From the NCBI GenBank assembly GCA_965644295.1, contig CBFFRP010000123.1, forward strand, positions 186,001-250,000: a stretch of 64,000 nucleotides of DNA, read 5' to 3'. The notes below the pieces were generated by a model, which was given only the letters and a program-made list of their open reading frames with translations, had not been told where the DNA came from and ran no database searches. The translations under genes were made by a program, and so were the position numbers. Every line of letters begins with the position of its first letter. The stretch's first letter is position 1. Shown here one piece after another: positions 44,538 to 55,790 of this stretch. This DNA comes from Paraphysomonas bandaiensis. Lineage: Eukaryota; Chrysophyceae.

Positions 44538-45437
44538 ATGTCTTTAATATGTTCATTACAATCTCAACAATATTCCTATCTAACTATCTGGATGATACTA
44601 TCACTCCTCTCCACTATCTCACTATTACTCATGAGTAGTATAGTGTTCTATTATTTATATTACAAGCCTACTTATAGTTTATGGCAATATAAAATCAATC
44701 CATCTTATCCGACTCCTTATAAAATACAACAAGAAATTATTACAATGTTACATGGTGTGATATTTTCAACGATATGTCCAGCATTATCCATATACTTCTA
44801 TCATCATAATATAGGTTGGGGTTATTGTGGTATACAGCCATATGGTTATATCTGGCTATTCATCTCATGCATCATTACATGGATATTGAGTGATATGTAT
44901 GAATTCTTATATCACTATCTTGGACATACAGTAACTGTCATGTGGCGGTTGCATAAGGGACATCATAGTTTCTATAATCCCACTCCATTTGCTGTCATTG
45001 CAGATAATCCAATCGATCAGTTCTTTAGAGCTGCTCCATTATGTATATTTCCATTACTCTTCCCTGTCAATCTGGATATGATATTTACAATGTTTTCTTT
45101 GTTTTTCTTTCTCAATGGTCTCATTCAGCATTCTGGATATGAGATTTCATTTATTGATGGTCATAGTAAGTGGATTTTGACTTCATATCACCACTATTTG
45201 CATCACGCAAAGTCTACAATTTTTCGACCTATCTACAATGGCCAGCTGTTGCAAGTATGGGATCAATTGCTTGGTGCCACCTACTCTGGAGCATGTCTCT
45301 GTAGTCGTTGTGCAAGACAAAGTGGTGAACGTAGCATTGATAAATGGAATAAGACACAGAAGCCAGACTACTCAGTACTATTAAGTATGTCGTTTTGGCT
45401 AACCTCTTATCGCTCTTCAGCGAAAAGCATCGACTGA
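44538..45437 (+). CDS. Fatty acid hydroxylase/sterol desaturase family membrane enzyme
   Basis: A single exon of 299 residues. ATG 44538 (MSLICSLQ) is the first ATG in the frame. Four or five hydrophobic segments carry the di-iron histidine boxes: HYLGH (about 127-131), HKGHH (about 139-143) and YHHYLHH (about 217-223), plus QHSGYE near 197. The pattern is that of the ER fatty-acid-hydroxylase superfamily, which includes C-5 sterol desaturase, C-4 methyl oxidase and sphingolipid hydroxylases. Which substrate applies cannot be told from the motifs. After the last box, a Cys-containing tail (CLCSRC) is unusual. It is intronless, unlike most neighbours. Confidence 0.9.
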   Translation: MSLICSLQSQQYSYLTIWMILSLLSTISLLLMSSIVFYYLYYKPTYSLWQYKINPSYPTPYKIQQEIITMLHGVIFSTICPALSIYFYHHNIGWGYCGIQPYGYIWLFISCIITWILSDMYEFLYHYLGHTVTVMWRLHKGHHSFYNPTPFAVIADNPIDQFFRAAPLCIFPLLFPVNLDMIFTMFSLFFFLNGLIQHSGYEISFIDGHSKWILTSYHHYLHHAKSTIFRPIYNGQLLQVWDQLLGATYSGACLCSRCARQSGERSIDKWNKTQKPDYSVLLSMSFWLTSYRSSAKSID

Positions 45438-45586
45438 ATATGTATTGAAGTTGTCAAATTCTCTCATGTTATACTGGGGTAAATACTACTTATAACCTTA
45501 ATATGTATATATCTGCCGACAATTCATTCATTGGATTCTATCACTGCAACTACTATTTCTCCGGAACTCATAAATTTCCCTAGAGA

Positions 45587-45904
45587 TGTACTTACGTATG
45601 GTTCTCTAAGATAGTACTGTAGAATACGTTAAATACTATGTGAAAATAGAAAATAGTAATACGTAGTCAATAGTCAAAGGTGCTATATAGCTATAACTGT
45701 GCAACTGAAGTATTATATCATGACGATTCAAGATACGGAAGTTGAGCAGTGGTTGATATGAATAGAATAAATTATCATGTTGTTGACATGTGTTACATGA
45801 CAACACACACAATTGTGTATACAATTATAATAAATAGTCTATCCAGTTTAATAACAGTAAACTTTTCTCAACGATCTTAATTGTTAAAATGACCAATAGT
45901 CAAT
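45587..45904 (+). repeat. LTR-like repeat, close copy of 42624-42942
   Basis: From ACGTATGGTTCTCTAAGATA to ATTATAATAAATAGTCTATC it is nearly identical to the solo LTR at 42624, with scattered substitutions and small indels. The left end reads TGTACTTACG instead of TGTTGGAATACG. No target duplication is obvious. The two copies flank the RRM and desaturase-family genes in direct orientation. Confidence 0.75.
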
Positions 45905-45999
45905 GCTTAGTAATTAGAAGTGAAAACAATAAGCAAAAGCGCTTTAATACTATTTCAACGATAATGACAGAATTTATTTAGTAACTGACCAGAGATTTT

Positions 46000-46055
46000 T
46001 TATTCTACCTAGTCAATTTAAATTTCCTAGTCATACTATTTTCGACTAAAACGCA
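46000..46055. mobile_element. Fragment of the CCTAGTCA MITE
   Basis: TATTCTACCTAGTCAATTTA and TTCCTAGTCATACTATTTTC match the terminal region of the element at 7320-7934. Only one end is present. Confidence 0.55.
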
Positions 46056-46462
46056 TTGAAACGTTTAAGCTTTGTGCTTACTGTTCAGTTCCCACAATCA
46101 TATATGAAGCCAACATATAGTAAACGGCGATTTTAGTTACAAAGGAAGTAAATTCAGGTTCTCATGTATGTGAGTAAAATATATTTCTCGGAGTTAAGAT
46201 TGTGAAATAAAGCAAGTTTACGTGTAAATGACGGCGAAATTTCAATTGTAACAACAGCAGATACTGCATGGCGTAATACTACATAATAGACTTCCACAAC
46301 CACTATAAGCCACGAAGTTTTCAAGTAATAATTGTTAGTTCCCTTAACACTTCCAGATACATAGCCCAAAGTTGGCCAAATGCATGAAGGCAACTTGATA
46401 TTGTCATGTAAACTACAGTTTCTACTTGTGTATATGATCAACTTCACAACTCCTAGATAGAT

Positions 46463-49400
46463 CTAATACATTCTATCTTCTGTAACATTCTTGCGTAGAC
46501 CTCGCTTGCCTTTTTGCACGGTTACTGTAAACATTGAAACCAGCAAATGCACAACTCGGTATATTCCCATGTTTAGAAGCATGATGCGTAAACAGTACCA
46601 CTTCGTCTTGCCGCCCCACCCGAATATGCTTAGGTAGTTGTCCCACAATGAAAATCCCGTCGGTGTGACAGGAAAAATATCATCATTAGTACCAAATTCA
46701 TTGATAACGATTCCCTGTGCCATCCAGCGAATAACTGACACACTTGGTAGCCACGGTTGCATCCAATTCGGAAGAGTATCAGGTTTAAAAATCATCCCTG
46801 AGAACAAGAACAACATGATTGACATGCCAGGGATAAAACTGTAGGCGTGTCGTATGTCTGGGAGTATATGAACAATTGTCTCCACCAGAAAAGTAGCAGT
46901 CATGGCGGACAGCCAGGTCATTAAATAGAAGTACTCAGCAATTTCTGAAAAAATATCAGACGTTAAAAAATATATGATTCAACACGTACCTCCGTCCTGA
47001 AAGTCAATCCATTGGTGAACAATTACTGCGTAAATCATAGCTTGCCCACTTCTGATCCCGAGAAGAGGTAGGTCAGTAATTAACCAGTTGTGAAGAACAG
47101 AGTACAAGCCACGGTTGTGCTCCCGCAAGAACACCTGATAGCCACACTCAGAGTACTGTAATTCAAAACAAGTATAATCCTACCTTGTGATTATTGAATA
47201 AGAAGAAGACGTATTGGAGGGTAGCAAGAATGAGCATGAGGCAACCAAACACAGCAACAGGAGTCACAACATTCGCCTCAGGCCCTGCATCACCTACTAC
47301 AATACAGAAACTAATAGCCATACATATGTGTAATACGGTCGTCCCAATCAACATTTTTTCGCGCTTCATAATGGTGAAAAATGCTCTCTCCAAGAGAATG
47401 TACATCCGTACAAACTGCATTGAAATACTCATGTTTTTCACACTGTTCCAGAAACTCATAAAAGGAAGATATAAGCCCAAGAACATTCCCCCAAAGCAAC
47501 GCCCAGCCTGTGACTGAGGTCTGCGCGAATTACTTCCTTCATCTACAGACTGTGCAACTGAAAGTGAGGCCAACCTGTTTCCAGTTGAGCTACTGACGTC
47601 TTCGCTGATACCCTCCATTGTAACATTCCCATCACTGTCCTTTCTCGTGCGTACGCTTTGCTGGGCAAAAACCGGATTACCTACCTCAGACCCAATGGAG
47701 TTAGATAAGAAAGGGATTGCTCTGCTGAGGGTTTCATATCTTTCACAGTGGTCTGATCCTTTGTAAAAATTCTCGAGAACCGGAGCGTCTACATATTCCC
47801 CCTATTTCACATATAAGTTAACCAAATCATTATGGCAAAACAAAGCATCTCACTTTAACATTTTGTATCAAGCAGCCGGATACATCGTAAATGAAGTCAG
47901 CTGGATTGGCATACTCGTGACAATCGAACTGAAGAGTAGGGGACTCAATAAAAAAAGACACTGCGTCCTGCGCTTTGCCCATATACACAAGGCGCCCCTT
48001 CGAAAGCAGAAGCAGAGTATCGCAGAGTCCAAAAACAGCCGCTGAAGGCTGCATGACAGATACAATACAATCGTTATACACATATCGCCAGTATACACTT
48101 ATTGCTCTCATTACCTGGTGCATAGTTGCAACCACAGTACGGTCCTGGTTCACAAGTTCTCGAATTGCTCCCGTCATAATAACAGACGCATCTCTTTCGT
48201 CCAGTCCGGTAATTGGTTCGTCCAGCATAATGAGGTTAGGACCATGCACAATTTCCTCTGCAATCGTCAAGCGACGGAGTTGGCCTTTGGTTAACAACTT
48301 AGTTCTTGTTCCACAAACACTTCAAAAAGAAACATTAAAACGAAAAATATATAACTACGATAACATACTCAGTTAAGTGTAACAGTTCCAAGGCGGACTG
48401 TACATTTGCATCAACAAACTTCATGCTGGCCACATCCAAACATCGGAGTTTCATGGAGTATGTAATAACTTCTTTAACAGAAAGATCTCGGAGGTGTTCG
48501 TCCAGAGACTCTACAAAGGCACATCGCTGCCAAGGTAACAACTGCTCATCCACAAGATTCTCGTCAAAAAATATTTGCCCTCCAATATTGGAAGCAGTGC
48601 CAACGTGCTGTCCACCCAGAATGTGTAACAAGGAAGACTTTCCTGCTCCCTCAGCCCCCATAATAACACTGAGCTTGCCCCAATCAAATTGTCCTGTCAT
48701 AGGGTGGAGAACGGTTTTGTAACCAAGAGGACTCCTTCGATCAGGTACACGATACGATAGCCGTCGGAAATTCACATTCGGCCCTCTTTCTGGGGCCTTC
48801 TCGGCATTGACATCCGTTTTGGACTGCTGTGAACTGTGCGACGTGAGTGCCCGCTTCGCGGTAATGGAAGTCTCCCGATTAAATAACTGCGGTTTCACTG
48901 GCTCACTATGTCGTTCTTCATATCTACGGTCAGTAGAGTCACGTACAGATTTCTGGCGGCTTCCTTGAACAGTCCGGTGAAGAGTCACTGGGCGAGGAAT
49001 CATCGCTAAAAATATTAGACAGAAGTCAAATATAAAGAAGTGAAGGAAGATGGGCCATATAGTTTCCTTATCGAAGTTCTGAAACTCGTACATTTTCAGA
49101 AAACGATCTCCGTCGGGATAATCTTTAAATTTCCACACCAGCGACGCCTCCAGAACCCAACGAATCGGATTTACTTGAGAAATATCGATGATATCATCTC
49201 TCATTAACGGAATTGGAAACATAAACCCCGACGTCAGAGTCATCATCATAACTGTAATCAAGAAAAAGTCACGAACAAGAATTTCTCGACGAATAATTGC
49301 TGCAAATGTGAAAGTAGTAGTAAGCCCCAAATAAGCCGACAAGACATGCACGCCTTCAATATACACATAGTTATCCAGACCAGAATTGAGACTAGACATC

Positions 49401-51077
49401 CAGTACACAATGTTGGAGAAGAGTAGTGCAAAAAACGTCACGAATATAACCTCTGCTAGTATGGTGGCAAGAACAAATCCCAGTGTCGGGCAGCATCGTG
49501 CGGCTCGCTCGTTCCGAAATGCGTTCAGTTTCTGACAGATGATGTGAACATTGATTATCTGTTGCCCGTACAAAATAAATGCCACGATAAACAGGCACGC
49601 TGCAAGGGTGGATACTTCATTGTATGGGAAGCCGATAAGTGACAAACAGTAGTCACCCCACTGGCCCATGTTCCACATAAAGTATCCCATGAAAAGGCCT
49701 AATCCCACTCCAGCTTTCAGCGACTTTTTAAGGACTTCGTACTCCTTCAGCTTTACATAAAAGGCACGCTCAAATATAATCCACGTTTTTCCAGCAAGTC
49801 TACGTTTCCAAGTGTCACGTAAAAATTGAGGGTAACCATACCCACTCACACTCTCCTTGGGGAGAACAGAATATACATCCTCGCCAAGCTCCGTGCGCTC
49901 AAAATAACGTGAGGACTCAAACTTTGATTGAAGTACGTCAGGCTGGATGGGGTATCGGGCAGCGCGTGGACGCTCCACACCGTCTGCAACGTCCATAAGG
50001 AAATCCACTACCTCCACTTCTTCGTTCATTACATAATCAAGAGGAGACACTGTGAAATACTCGGGGATGTCGCGGACAGATGAAGCATAGATAGACCGCC
50101 CTTGTGAAATAAGAACAACTTTGTGGAACTGATTGAAGACTTGTCCAGGGGGCTTTGCAAAGGAAGACACCACCGTATGGCCCTTTTCCGTGAACTTTAC
50201 CAGGCACTCCACTACCTTGTGAGCCACCAGAGCGTCTAAGTCAGAGATTGGGTCGTCAAAAATCAGCACAGGGGGTAAGTTGATAAGTTCGACAGCAATG
50301 CTCAAACGACGCAATTCCCCTCCGATACTTCCGCGCATTGTAGGACGCTCAGTGATAAGGCGATCTTTACACCATATCAACTCCATCATGTCAAGCATCT
50401 GCATTACACGCTGGTATACTCTGTTCCGTGCATCTCCGCCAGACTCATTGATACTCATACGCAAGCGGGCTGAATAAGTAAGCATCTCGAAGTATGTTAG
50501 ACCAGGGGTATACGCTTCATTTGCACTCTGTCAACAGTAAAAATTACATTGAGGAGTGCAATAAGTTACAAGAAGTTTACATACCCTGGACACAAAGGCG
50601 CTAGGTGAAGATTTTTCATCACTAATTCTTGATAGTCCATGTAGAAAAATATCGCCATCGAATTCACCATATAGACGACGACCAGCAAGCAGCTCCATGA
50701 TAGTGTTTCTTTCAGCTGGTTCTTTGGCAAGCACTGCAGTAAGTTGTCTGGGATCCGCTCGAAAAGAAACATTTTCAATTTTAGCGGACACTTCCTGTAA
50801 TGGATATGTTATGTTATATATATGCATGATATATATCACAATATCTATATAAATGTATGCATATATCACTATATATATCACTGTAAGCATATATACGCAC
50901 CGAATGGAATATATTTTCGAGGAATCTATTGGCTGATTCTGGTAAATTAGACACAGCTACCTCTCTAATTGATTGAGCCACTTGAGAGAGGGGTTTATAC
51001 CGTAAATTAACGACATCAACAGTGATACGGTCCTCTTTGCCGACCCCCTCATATGATGGAGTGGTATTGTTAATCAT
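46463..51077 (-). CDS. Full-length ABCG (PDR-type) transporter
   Basis: Exons 50901-51077, 50585-50794, 48369-50527, 48115-48319, 47854-48048, 47184-47801, 46990-47134 and 46463-46944 give 1,396 residues in the order NBD1-TMD1-NBD2-TMD2. NBD1 is degenerate: residues 82-90 (AKEPAERNT) replace Walker A, Asp221 replaces the catalytic Glu, and Ala253 stands at the H-loop position. It keeps SIGGELRR as signature. NBD2 has an intact Walker A (GAEGAGKSS), LDEP Walker B with Glu, and the HQP H-loop, but LTKGQ as signature. This asymmetry matches the one known for yeast Pdr5. Each TMD has about six hydrophobic segments. PDR pumps export lipids and hydrophobic drugs at the plasma membrane; the substrate here is unknown. 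Confidence 0.93.
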
Positions 51078-51698
51078 AACTGATACTTTAATTTATATAA
51101 AACATATCAACTATGAATAATTTATATATAGTGTAATATAAGGGGGGTTTAACTATGATGATGCTGTGCTGATATATCCTCTCTGCTGATGGCTGTGCCC
51201 TACATGCTACTTGATGTATATCATGTATGTATATTTACGTACTCTGTATGTATATCTGTATGGTAAACGTGCCCTACGACTCACATGCCTATCAACCATC
51301 AGTTCGTGGTATGCGGTAGGTATCATACCATACTATCATACAGCAGTACCAGTACATAACTCTACCATATGGTATACACCACTACAGCGCACTCGCGATA
51401 TAACGCGATTAGAGCAAACAACATAGAAATCGCGTTATATCGCGAGTGCGCTGTGCTGCTGTACACCTCTTCCTTGTATACGGAAGTATACTCTCACGTA
51501 TTTCATTCCCTAACCGTATTTTTACGTAATGCTTACTTTAGTAGTGCGATGGCAGGTCCAGCAACTGTCCATCATTAAACACTAACGTTTTGGGGCATAA
51601 TATGGAAAAGGGAAAAGCGTGGCAATGGCTAAGAATAATTTCATCTAATATACTTCCGTTTTGATGTCATAATTTACACTTTATTAAAGTGATTCAAG
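51078..51698. promoter_or_regulatory. Divergent promoter spacer with a long hairpin
   Basis: 621 bp between the ABCG start and the AP2-like gene start. It contains GATGCTGTGCTGATATATCC near 51162, CATACAGCAGTACCAG near 51338 and the hairpin at 51384-51454. The GCG-rich hairpin stands out from the AT-rich surroundings. Confidence 0.5.
51384..51454. repeat. Perfect 27-bp inverted repeat with 17-nt loop
   Basis: The arm at 51384-51410 is the exact reverse complement of 51428-51454 and includes CGCACTCGCGATATAACGCG. The loop is AGAGCAAACAACATAGA. Beyond the perfect stem, pairing continues imperfectly for roughly 13-14 bp on each side (GGTATACACCACTA against TGCTGCTGTACACC). The result is a hairpin with arms of about 40 bp. 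Its size and shape would suit a small-RNA precursor, a transcription terminator-like structure or a foldback element. The sequence alone does not decide. Confidence 0.95.
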
Positions 51699-52868
51699 AT
51701 GTCAATGCAAGTAGAGTCTATGTGTGACTTAGGGGCTGGATTGTCGGCTTTGTCGAGCTTTTCCTCTGTTGCCTCTTGTTCAAGTTTGAATCTGGATTGT
51801 TTTGATTTTCTGAATGAGTTGAGTGTCGATGTTGACACGCTATCGTGCGAAAGTGATTGTGAAGAAAATGGTCCATCTCCTTGTGGTGTCAAGACAAGGG
51901 ACAACTGGCTTGACTGTGGCTACAAGGATGTTACCGACAGAGCCAGAACTATTCTAACAGCAAGTTCCTCTGAATGCGACAGTGTATCCGAGGAAGTCCC
52001 TTACCGTCAAGCTACAGTAGCTGGTTCACACTGTGTTGAATCATCTCGTTCTTGCTCTCATTACAATAGCATTCATAATAGTGCGACGCCAACCTTGGAG
52101 GCCGTTCCCACTGCAGTTGTTGACATTGGAGGGAATATCACGACACTACTGCCGCTGAATAGCCTTGACAAGCAGCGTTTCATTGCTCTTGCAAATTCTG
52201 GTTTATCCATATCTGTGCCGATTAAAGTGCAATATGGTATCCACAGTATGGATGAAACTGCTGCAGGGAAGACCAAACCCGCTATGGCAGTTGAGACAAC
52301 GCAAAGCTACCAGGCGCCTCCTAAACTCGCCCCGAAGCATGTGTATAAGACCCAAAGTGGAACATATCGTGTTAGAATCAGTAAACACTCTGAGACTTCG
52401 GCTAGTGGCATTTTTAGCCGGAATGTGCGCTCTCAGATGGACGCTCTCTGGCTTTGTGAATGTGTGTTAATGCTCATTGACAAACCCAACAAACTGGCGA
52501 CACTAATACGAAATGGGAATTATGATTATCTCGTACAGGAATCTATAGTGATTTCAGAAGAAGACTACTCTGCGAAGCTTGTTTTTCATTTCAATGACCT
52601 TGTGGATAGACGTATCCTCACGGTTGCTGAAAGCGAATCAATCCGGGAAGTATTTTGTGGTATGCCAACAGTTTCTCTTCTACCCTCTGTCTCGTCGCTT
52701 CACACTGGTAATGCTAACAGCAACATACAGGAGCAGGAACAAGAAATGGAGAAACGCAAGCAGTCATTCTTGGAGAAAGCGAAAAACTCCTTTTCGGAAA
52801 TGACTTCATTATTTACAGGTTTGCAGCGCAGAAAACGTAGGCGCATGACAACTTCCACCAAATTTTAA
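51699..52868 (+). CDS. Intronless protein with a possible AP2-like DNA-binding segment
   Basis: A single exon of 389 residues. The N-terminal 110 residues are Ser/Asp/Cys-rich and acidic, as in activation regions. A segment at about 205-265 reads KHVYKTQSGTYRVRIS, then FSRNVRSQMDALWLCECVLMLI. That is three predicted strands followed by a helix, the order of an AP2/ERF-type domain, where the strands contact DNA. The match is by pattern only. The C terminus carries a coiled-coil-like EQEQEMEKRKQSFLEKAK and a basic RRKRRR nuclear-localisation-like signal. A transcription regulator is the most likely role, not established. Confidence 0.75.
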   Translation: MSMQVESMCDLGAGLSALSSFSSVASCSSLNLDCFDFLNELSVDVDTLSCESDCEENGPSPCGVKTRDNWLDCGYKDVTDRARTILTASSSECDSVSEEVPYRQATVAGSHCVESSRSCSHYNSIHNSATPTLEAVPTAVVDIGGNITTLLPLNSLDKQRFIALANSGLSISVPIKVQYGIHSMDETAAGKTKPAMAVETTQSYQAPPKLAPKHVYKTQSGTYRVRISKHSETSASGIFSRNVRSQMDALWLCECVLMLIDKPNKLATLIRNGNYDYLVQESIVISEEDYSAKLVFHFNDLVDRRILTVAESESIREVFCGMPTVSLLPSVSSLHTGNANSNIQEQEQEMEKRKQSFLEKAKNSFSEMTSLFTGLQRRKRRRMTTSTKF

Positions 52869-54208
52869 TATGAGACACCAGTCAACATCACATGTGTATA
52901 CGCCTATTTCTGTATACGCCTATTTCACATGTTTTTATTACGTATCCATTATAGTATGGTTTACTGTTGTTTTGCTTCATTTTTCCATGTGGTGTTTTCG
53001 TATCTATGAGCCATGCAGTACTAGCTACTATCTAATAGATTTTCGTAGAAAAATCTGGTGTGAAGTCTCATCATTAACTATTTCCATTTTTTTTTAATAA
53101 TCTTCTTAATAGCCATTGCTACTACAACATTAATATTATGCTGTCGCTTACAGAGCCTAGCCCACAATGGAGACGTTTGCTATAGTAGATGAGATTGCCT
53201 TAAGGTGCCTTATGTAGTTCTTTGGAGAAAGTATATGCACCGGCCTTCAAATGAAAGTTATATATTGATGTTGATTTCATGAATTTATTTAAAGTGACAC
53301 CATATTAAACCTATATATCGAAAAGTATGCATACTACTATACAGCTGTATATATAGTACATTTGTACATTGATATCGTTGATATAGTGCAGTGTATAATG
53401 AAATCCTTCTAGTTGAATAGTTTAATGACACATCCTTCATAGTTGACTGTGTTTGCATCTGACAATGATAATATACACGCTTTGCTTTAGCGGGAACAAA
53501 AGTCAGAATATTCTTTGACTTTGAATACGTATTCAAAAGCTACTAGTCACCTTACCTTATCCAATATACACAAAGCCTTCAAGTTACATATATATAGCTC
53601 TATATGACTGAATCACAATAACCAAAGAACGTCATATCGGTCATAATTAATGATAGTAAGGTTCCGAATTCTCATTATGTAAAGCTGTAGTAATCCATGA
53701 TTAGTCATAATCTTCGGAGTAACAGATATCCGCAGTAAACAAATTAATCAGCTACAGTCACAGAAGGTTCAACAAGAAGAGTGTATTGATTGGTATGGAT
53801 GGAGAGGGTTGGTAATAAGATACATAGATATGTACTGGGCGGGTTACTCCATTCATGGTGTACATATAGACGTATGGCGGTATTCGTAGTAAAACCAGAA
53901 CTATCGGCAGTAGGCATCTTATTTTTCGTGAATATATTGATGCAAACTTTCTCTATATTACAGTGATACAACTACGGCTTGAAACAGGTAATTGTTGACT
54001 CTTTGAACAAAAATATACAAAGGAGAGCTGTATATTGTACTCTGCACTCTGCCAATATGTACAGCTGTACGTACAGAGTGTACTATACGACCATACGTAC
54101 TATATGATATGTACGTACATTGTTGTATGTACTGCAGCACAGGAGCTGATTCACAATGAAGGTCTATGATCTCATATAAACCACCATTAACAAGCACATC
54201 AAAGTAAT
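52869..54208. other. Spacer upstream of the phosphoesterase gene
   Basis: About 1.3 kb. A TATACGCCTATTTC word is repeated twice at about 52897-52928. From about 53900 to 54030 lies the repeat shared with 26990-27190. From 54030 to 54208 there are GTAC-rich palindromes, including GTACAGCTGTAC near 54058, in the presumed promoter. Nothing else was recognised. Confidence 0.4.
53900..54030 (-). repeat. Repeat shared with 26990-27190
   Basis: The minus strand shares CCTTTGTATATTTTTGTTC, GCCGTAGTTGTATCAC and the following acceptor-like TAATATAG with the other copy. After it the sequence can encode FASIYSRKIRCL, comparable with FASIYSRNIKCC in the other copy. Confidence 0.5.
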
Positions 54209-55790
54209 ATGATACGTTTTCTTATACACTCTCTCCTCCTAGCACTAATCATCCCATCTAGTGTCTATGGAGGTAACATTGAACATGTCATAGTTCTCAT
54301 GTTAGAGAACAGAGCCTTCGATCATATGTTGGGCTACATGAAGACCGATAACCCTGATATTAACGGATGTCTTACAGAAGATGGAGATATCTGTTCAAAC
54401 CCTATGGACCCTCATGATCCTTCTTCATCTCTTGTATATGTGGATTCTACTGCTGTGTATCAACAGAGTGACCCGAGTCACTCTATATCTGGTACCACAT
54501 CGCAGGTATATGGTGCATCGGATTCTACGCCTGATATGAAGGGATTTGTGGCTTCCTACACTTCAAGAACGGATACCTCTACGGGACCTACTATTATGAA
54601 GTGCTTTGCTCCAGATCATGTTCCAGCAATCACTACTCTGGCTAAAGAATACGCCATGTTTGATGGGTGGTTTGCTTCTGTTCCGGGCCCTACTCAAGTG
54701 AACCGGGCGTATGCTGCCAGTGCAACCAGCAACGGAATGGGCACAAATGACGTAGAGCTCATGATACGTGGTTTCCCTCAGAAGACAATGTTTCGTCAGA
54801 TTGAAGAGATGGGACTTGACTACAGAGTATATTTTGAGCAGATTCCCTCTGTACTGGAATTCAAGGATATGCGCAGACAGTACGCCAGAAAGAGCTACAG
54901 ATATCTTGACAAACTTTACTCTGACCTTGCAGCAGGGGATATGCCACAGTACTCCTGGGTTGAGCCCAAGTACTACGACACGCCACTAGGTATGTATATT
55001 GGGCACAGTTGCAGTGATATTAGCTTATGTTATTCATTACCGTGTGTTTAGGCCCAGCCACGGACCAACACCCCGATCATGATGTGTCAGCTGGAGACCA
55101 GCTTATCAAAGACATCTACGAGTCCCTTCGCTCCAGTCCCCTATGGAACTCTACTGCCCTTGTAATTACTTACGACGAACATGGCGGGTTCTTTGACCAC
55201 GTTCCACCTCCTACTGGAGTGCCAAACCCTGACGGGAAGAACGCCACTGATGATCCGTTTGACTTTACTCGGCTTGGAGTACGAGTGCCATCAGTTGTTG
55301 TGTCTCCATGGGTAAAGAAAGGAACGGTAGTTCACAGCAAGCCCCAGGGAGAAGGCCAATATGAGCACGCAAGCATCATCTCCACAGTTGTGCATAAACT
55401 GTTTCAGCCTATTGAAGGTCATGAAAAACCGGAATACCTGACTGCCCGAGACCAATGGGCGGCAACTTTTGAATGGCTCTTTGACGAGCTGGATGAACCT
55501 CGTGTGGACTGTCCTACTACTCTTCCGGAAATCCCGTCGCATAGGTACCACTCAACGTGTATCTTTTGTGTTGTTTATATGCATTGTGCAGAGAACTTTT
55601 TCCCGGGACCTTACCAGAGCTGAATGGTCAACAAAAGGTGACGGAACTTCAAAGAGAATTTTTGGCTGTGGCGGCTGGAGCGTCCAACGACAGGAACTTC
55701 GACTACGGTGCTACCGAAAAATGGACAGAACTGGATGCTGCAAAGTATGTGGAGGATCGTATGAAGATCTTCTTCAGTAATTTGGATTAA
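54209..55790 (+). CDS. Secreted phosphoesterase (non-specific phospholipase C/acid phosphatase family)
   Basis: Exons 54209-54989, 55052-55544 and 55592-55790 give 490 residues. The first 21 residues (MIRFLIHSLLLALIIPSSVYG) are a signal peptide. The family's N-terminal metal/catalytic block is present as ENRAFDHMLGY (about 33-43). It is followed by GPTQVNRAYAASATSNG and the C-terminal ITYDEHGGFFDHVPPP, all hallmarks of the phosphoesterase family shared by plant NPC phospholipases and bacterial and fungal acid phosphatases. It should hydrolyse phospholipids or phosphomonoesters outside the cell or in a lytic compartment. The predicted metal ligands Glu, Asn, Asp and His are intact, so it is probably active. 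Substrate choice is not decidable here. Confidence 0.92.

Larger units (their letters stand above)
45438..46462. other. Spacer with LTR-like and MITE fragments
   Basis: Convergent 3' spacer between the desaturase-family gene and the ABC transporter. Apart from the LTR-like repeat and the MITE fragment listed separately, nothing was recognised. Confidence 0.45.
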
